From an uncultured Ruminococcus sp. (GTDB lineage Bacteria; Bacillota; Clostridia; Oscillospirales; Ruminococcaceae): DNA of 53,808 nucleotides. The position numbers and the translations under genes are program-made. Shown one piece after another: positions 53,301-53,808 of this stretch. The DNA is taken from positions 1 through 53,808 of the forward strand of contig CAKSJP010000015.1 in assembly GCA_934463425.1 (NCBI GenBank). Direction: 5' to 3'. Positions within the stretch are counted from its first letter, which is position 1. Every line of letters begins with the position of its first letter. The notes below the pieces were generated by a model, which was not told where the DNA came from, searched no databases, and saw nothing but the letters and a program-made list of their open reading frames with translations.

Positions 53301-53571
53301 CGGTCAGACCATTACCTTTACAGACGCCAGCGGCAATGTGCTTGCCACATTCACCCTGCCCAACGGCTCTTCGGAAATGGTCATGAGCAGCAAGGAATCC
53401 AGTGTCACCTGCTACACCGGCGGCACGCTTTCCGGCACAACCTATTTTGCTAGCCAGGACAGCACCAACCGCTGCGGCTATGGCGGAACGATCAGCGGCG
53501 GTACGGCCGTTTCTGCCAGCTCCGGCAACAACGGCGGCTGGGGCGGCGGCGGAAACAACCGCCCGTTCTGA
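50320..53571 (+). CDS. Giant dockerin protein with Cthe_2159-type carbohydrate-binding beta-helix domains
   Basis: A 1083-residue secreted protein. It has a signal peptide (KKTKHRYVRKTTAGVIALSMLCTAAIPSVLA), then an N-terminal dockerin (residues ~45-100) with two classic calcium loops (DLNGDGAVTAADAAIL and DVTGDGTVNGMDLTKL). Two long beta-helix regions follow, rich in SADGLKSS, DDGIRGND and GDDSLHCGGD-type turns, matching the family of calcium-dependent polygalacturonate/cellulose-binding domains (Cthe_2159 family). Gly/Trp-rich spacers (GGWGGGMGGD, GGWGGGGNNRPF) interrupt and end it. It should dock on a cohesin scaffold outside the cell and bind plant polymers. The start ATG at 50320 has AAAGGAG upstream. 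An earlier in-frame GTG at 50161 would bury the signal peptide and is rejected. Confidence 0.9.
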   Translation: MKKTKHRYVRKTTAGVIALSMLCTAAIPSVLAVSAGAASAASGDLNGDGAVTAADAAILQAALLGSTPLTATQYANADVTGDGTVNGMDLTKLRQMAADTDPVSDAIAIHLSDSGITVDGDTKGVTAVSGKTVTISASGNYTVDGSITDGQILVNVPDTTADSDAVSLFLQDVTMTSSTGAPCILAQSAKKLKLTCGGTNTLTDTAAEANADTSGVIYGDCDITVTKNSTGSLNITSSMNAGIRSKDDIKLNGGTVVVNTDVDDTSDADAIRANNTLEVDGAAVSITSSADGLKSSKEDVSILSGTVTVKAGNDAVQAATALSISGGTVIASGDRGFTLDENGTLAITGGEVLATAADYAFGMNASGTAVALDTSGCTQGVVQLDYAAEWKKGNAVTLKQGGSTVYDMTPVKKFSYVLASGAKLSASASYHLYTGGTQMTHSGSDNGTFAMTGTPTKFTDVKELSGGSALPSDDSVVTALVYSGSSVTATNASGNTVANPSNLTISGAAVTVTASSEISVSGESASGQLAVNVDKTAEPEGKVVLNLEGLTLSNSSAAPIYVESIGDEVQISAKNGTTNTISDGVSHTDTYVDSDGNTNTVNGAIFSRDDLKLKGKGTLIVNGNTEDGIVCKNDLKIWNGNITVNAADDGIRGNDSVRIGDPDATDYSSLSVTVNTNNDSFGGDGIKTNSDEDGKGDITISGGTVNIDSYADGIQAEQTFTMNGGELNITTYQGSNFSGSASGGNGGWGGGMGGDGNSSKTDISAKGIKAVGVYDEAGTTWQSGGDLIVNGGTITIDSSDDSLHCGGDMQLLGGSMTLATADDGAHSDHALIIGSTGGSYDAPYVNVTKSYEGIEGVDITQNSGTVMVTSSDDGYNAAGGADNSGNSNNGDWGQGGWGGPGGGSSSDGSQTLTFNGGYTYVNAAGDGLDSNGNIYFNGGYVFVSQTGGGNGPLDCGDSNNSITYSGGTVIAAGSSDMFETPSSYSFLSAASVSAGQTITFTDASGNVLATFTLPNGSSEMVMSSKESSVTCYTGGTLSGTTYFASQDSTNRCGYGGTISGGTAVSASSGNNGGWGGGGNNRPF

Positions 53572-53690
53572 GCACAGGCGTATTTGACGCGCAGGCAGAC
53601 ATTATATTCTCCATGAAATATGCCTATTTCAGGTAAACGCGCATACCCCTCATCCAACCCCTGTCAACGCCGGTACAGGCGCAGAAAAAA
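53572..53690. other. Spacer after the beta-helix gene
   Basis: No gene or repeat was recognised in this short stretch. Confidence 0.5.
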
Positions 53691-53727
53691 CGGAGACACC
53701 GAATTTGATCGGGTCTCCGTTTTTTTG
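53691..53727 (+). terminator. Terminator of the beta-helix dockerin gene
   Basis: CGGAGAC (53691-53697) pairs with GTCTCCG (53713-53719), followed by T8. It is nearly identical in stem to the terminator at 34674-34710. Confidence 0.9.
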
Positions 53728-53739
53728 TGGGGGTGCGGC

Positions 53740-53769
53740 TTGACAGTTTTCGGCAGGATGTGATATAAT
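53740..53769 (+). promoter_or_regulatory. Promoter of a gene beyond the window
   Basis: TTGACA (53740-53745), 18-bp spacer, TATAAT (53764-53769), 39 bases before the window ends. Confidence 0.85.
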
Positions 53770-53808
53770 AACAGTCAGAGTGCATTGGAACGGGTACATA
53801 TTACATGT

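Overview
The window looks like chromosome from a GC-rich, spore-forming, fibre-degrading gut Firmicute of the Ruminococcus/Oscillospiraceae type. The evidence is cellulosome-type proteins (one cohesin-like wall protein, two dockerin proteins), dipicolinate synthase genes, an SRP RNA-dnaX-ybaB-recR cluster, an alpha-xylosidase and ATPase-less sugar ABC transporters. The species cannot be fixed from sequence alone.

Layout: 0.1-6.7 kb is housekeeping on the minus strand (ABC-F ATPase, recR, ybaB, dnaX with an SRP RNA in its leader, citrate synthase). 7.3-14.3 kb is on the plus strand (ROK regulator, class I aminotransferase, GH31 alpha-xylosidase, a PH-domain protein and an FkbM methyltransferase). 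14.4-15.4 kb is an AEC transporter. 15.5-22.2 kb is the dipicolinate synthase locus. 22.2-34.4 kb is a large minus-strand export/transport locus: a 998-aa solute-binding protein, two permease pairs, and NHL, Yip1 and DUF5696-like proteins. 34.7-44.2 kb is a rearranged phage head/baseplate gene set whose gaps are packed with palindromic repeats. 44.4-48 kb holds traX and a padR-DUF1700-DUF4097 operon. 48-49.5 kb is guaB, and 50.3-53.6 kb a giant dockerin/beta-helix carbohydrate-binding protein.

Main discovery candidate: dpaA (spoVFA) is split in two. Its first 784+ bases lie at 21962-21179 and its last ~100 bases at 16160-16057, directly overlapping dpaB. Between them is a 5,018-bp element that carries a large serine recombinase at one end plus a cohesin-like and a dockerin gene. 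A 6-bp core is repeated at both ends. Joining at that core restores an in-frame 295-residue DpaA ending in the family's APRTAG-type C-terminus. The excised circle would carry a 16+16 bp dyad around the core, as expected for a serine-recombinase attP. A full sigma-K consensus promoter lies upstream of dpaA. This is the architecture of a sporulation-excised intervening element (like skin in sigK), here in spoVFA and with cellulosomal cargo.

Second candidate: a dispersed ~110-bp element (eight copies) sits in the same orientation in front of downstream genes. In five copies it ends within a few bases of the Shine-Dalgarno. Its last hairpin has co-varying stems around an invariant AGCA loop, suggesting a mobile 5'-leader RNA element. 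One insertion, in front of padR, carries a 43-bp duplication of the padR start region.
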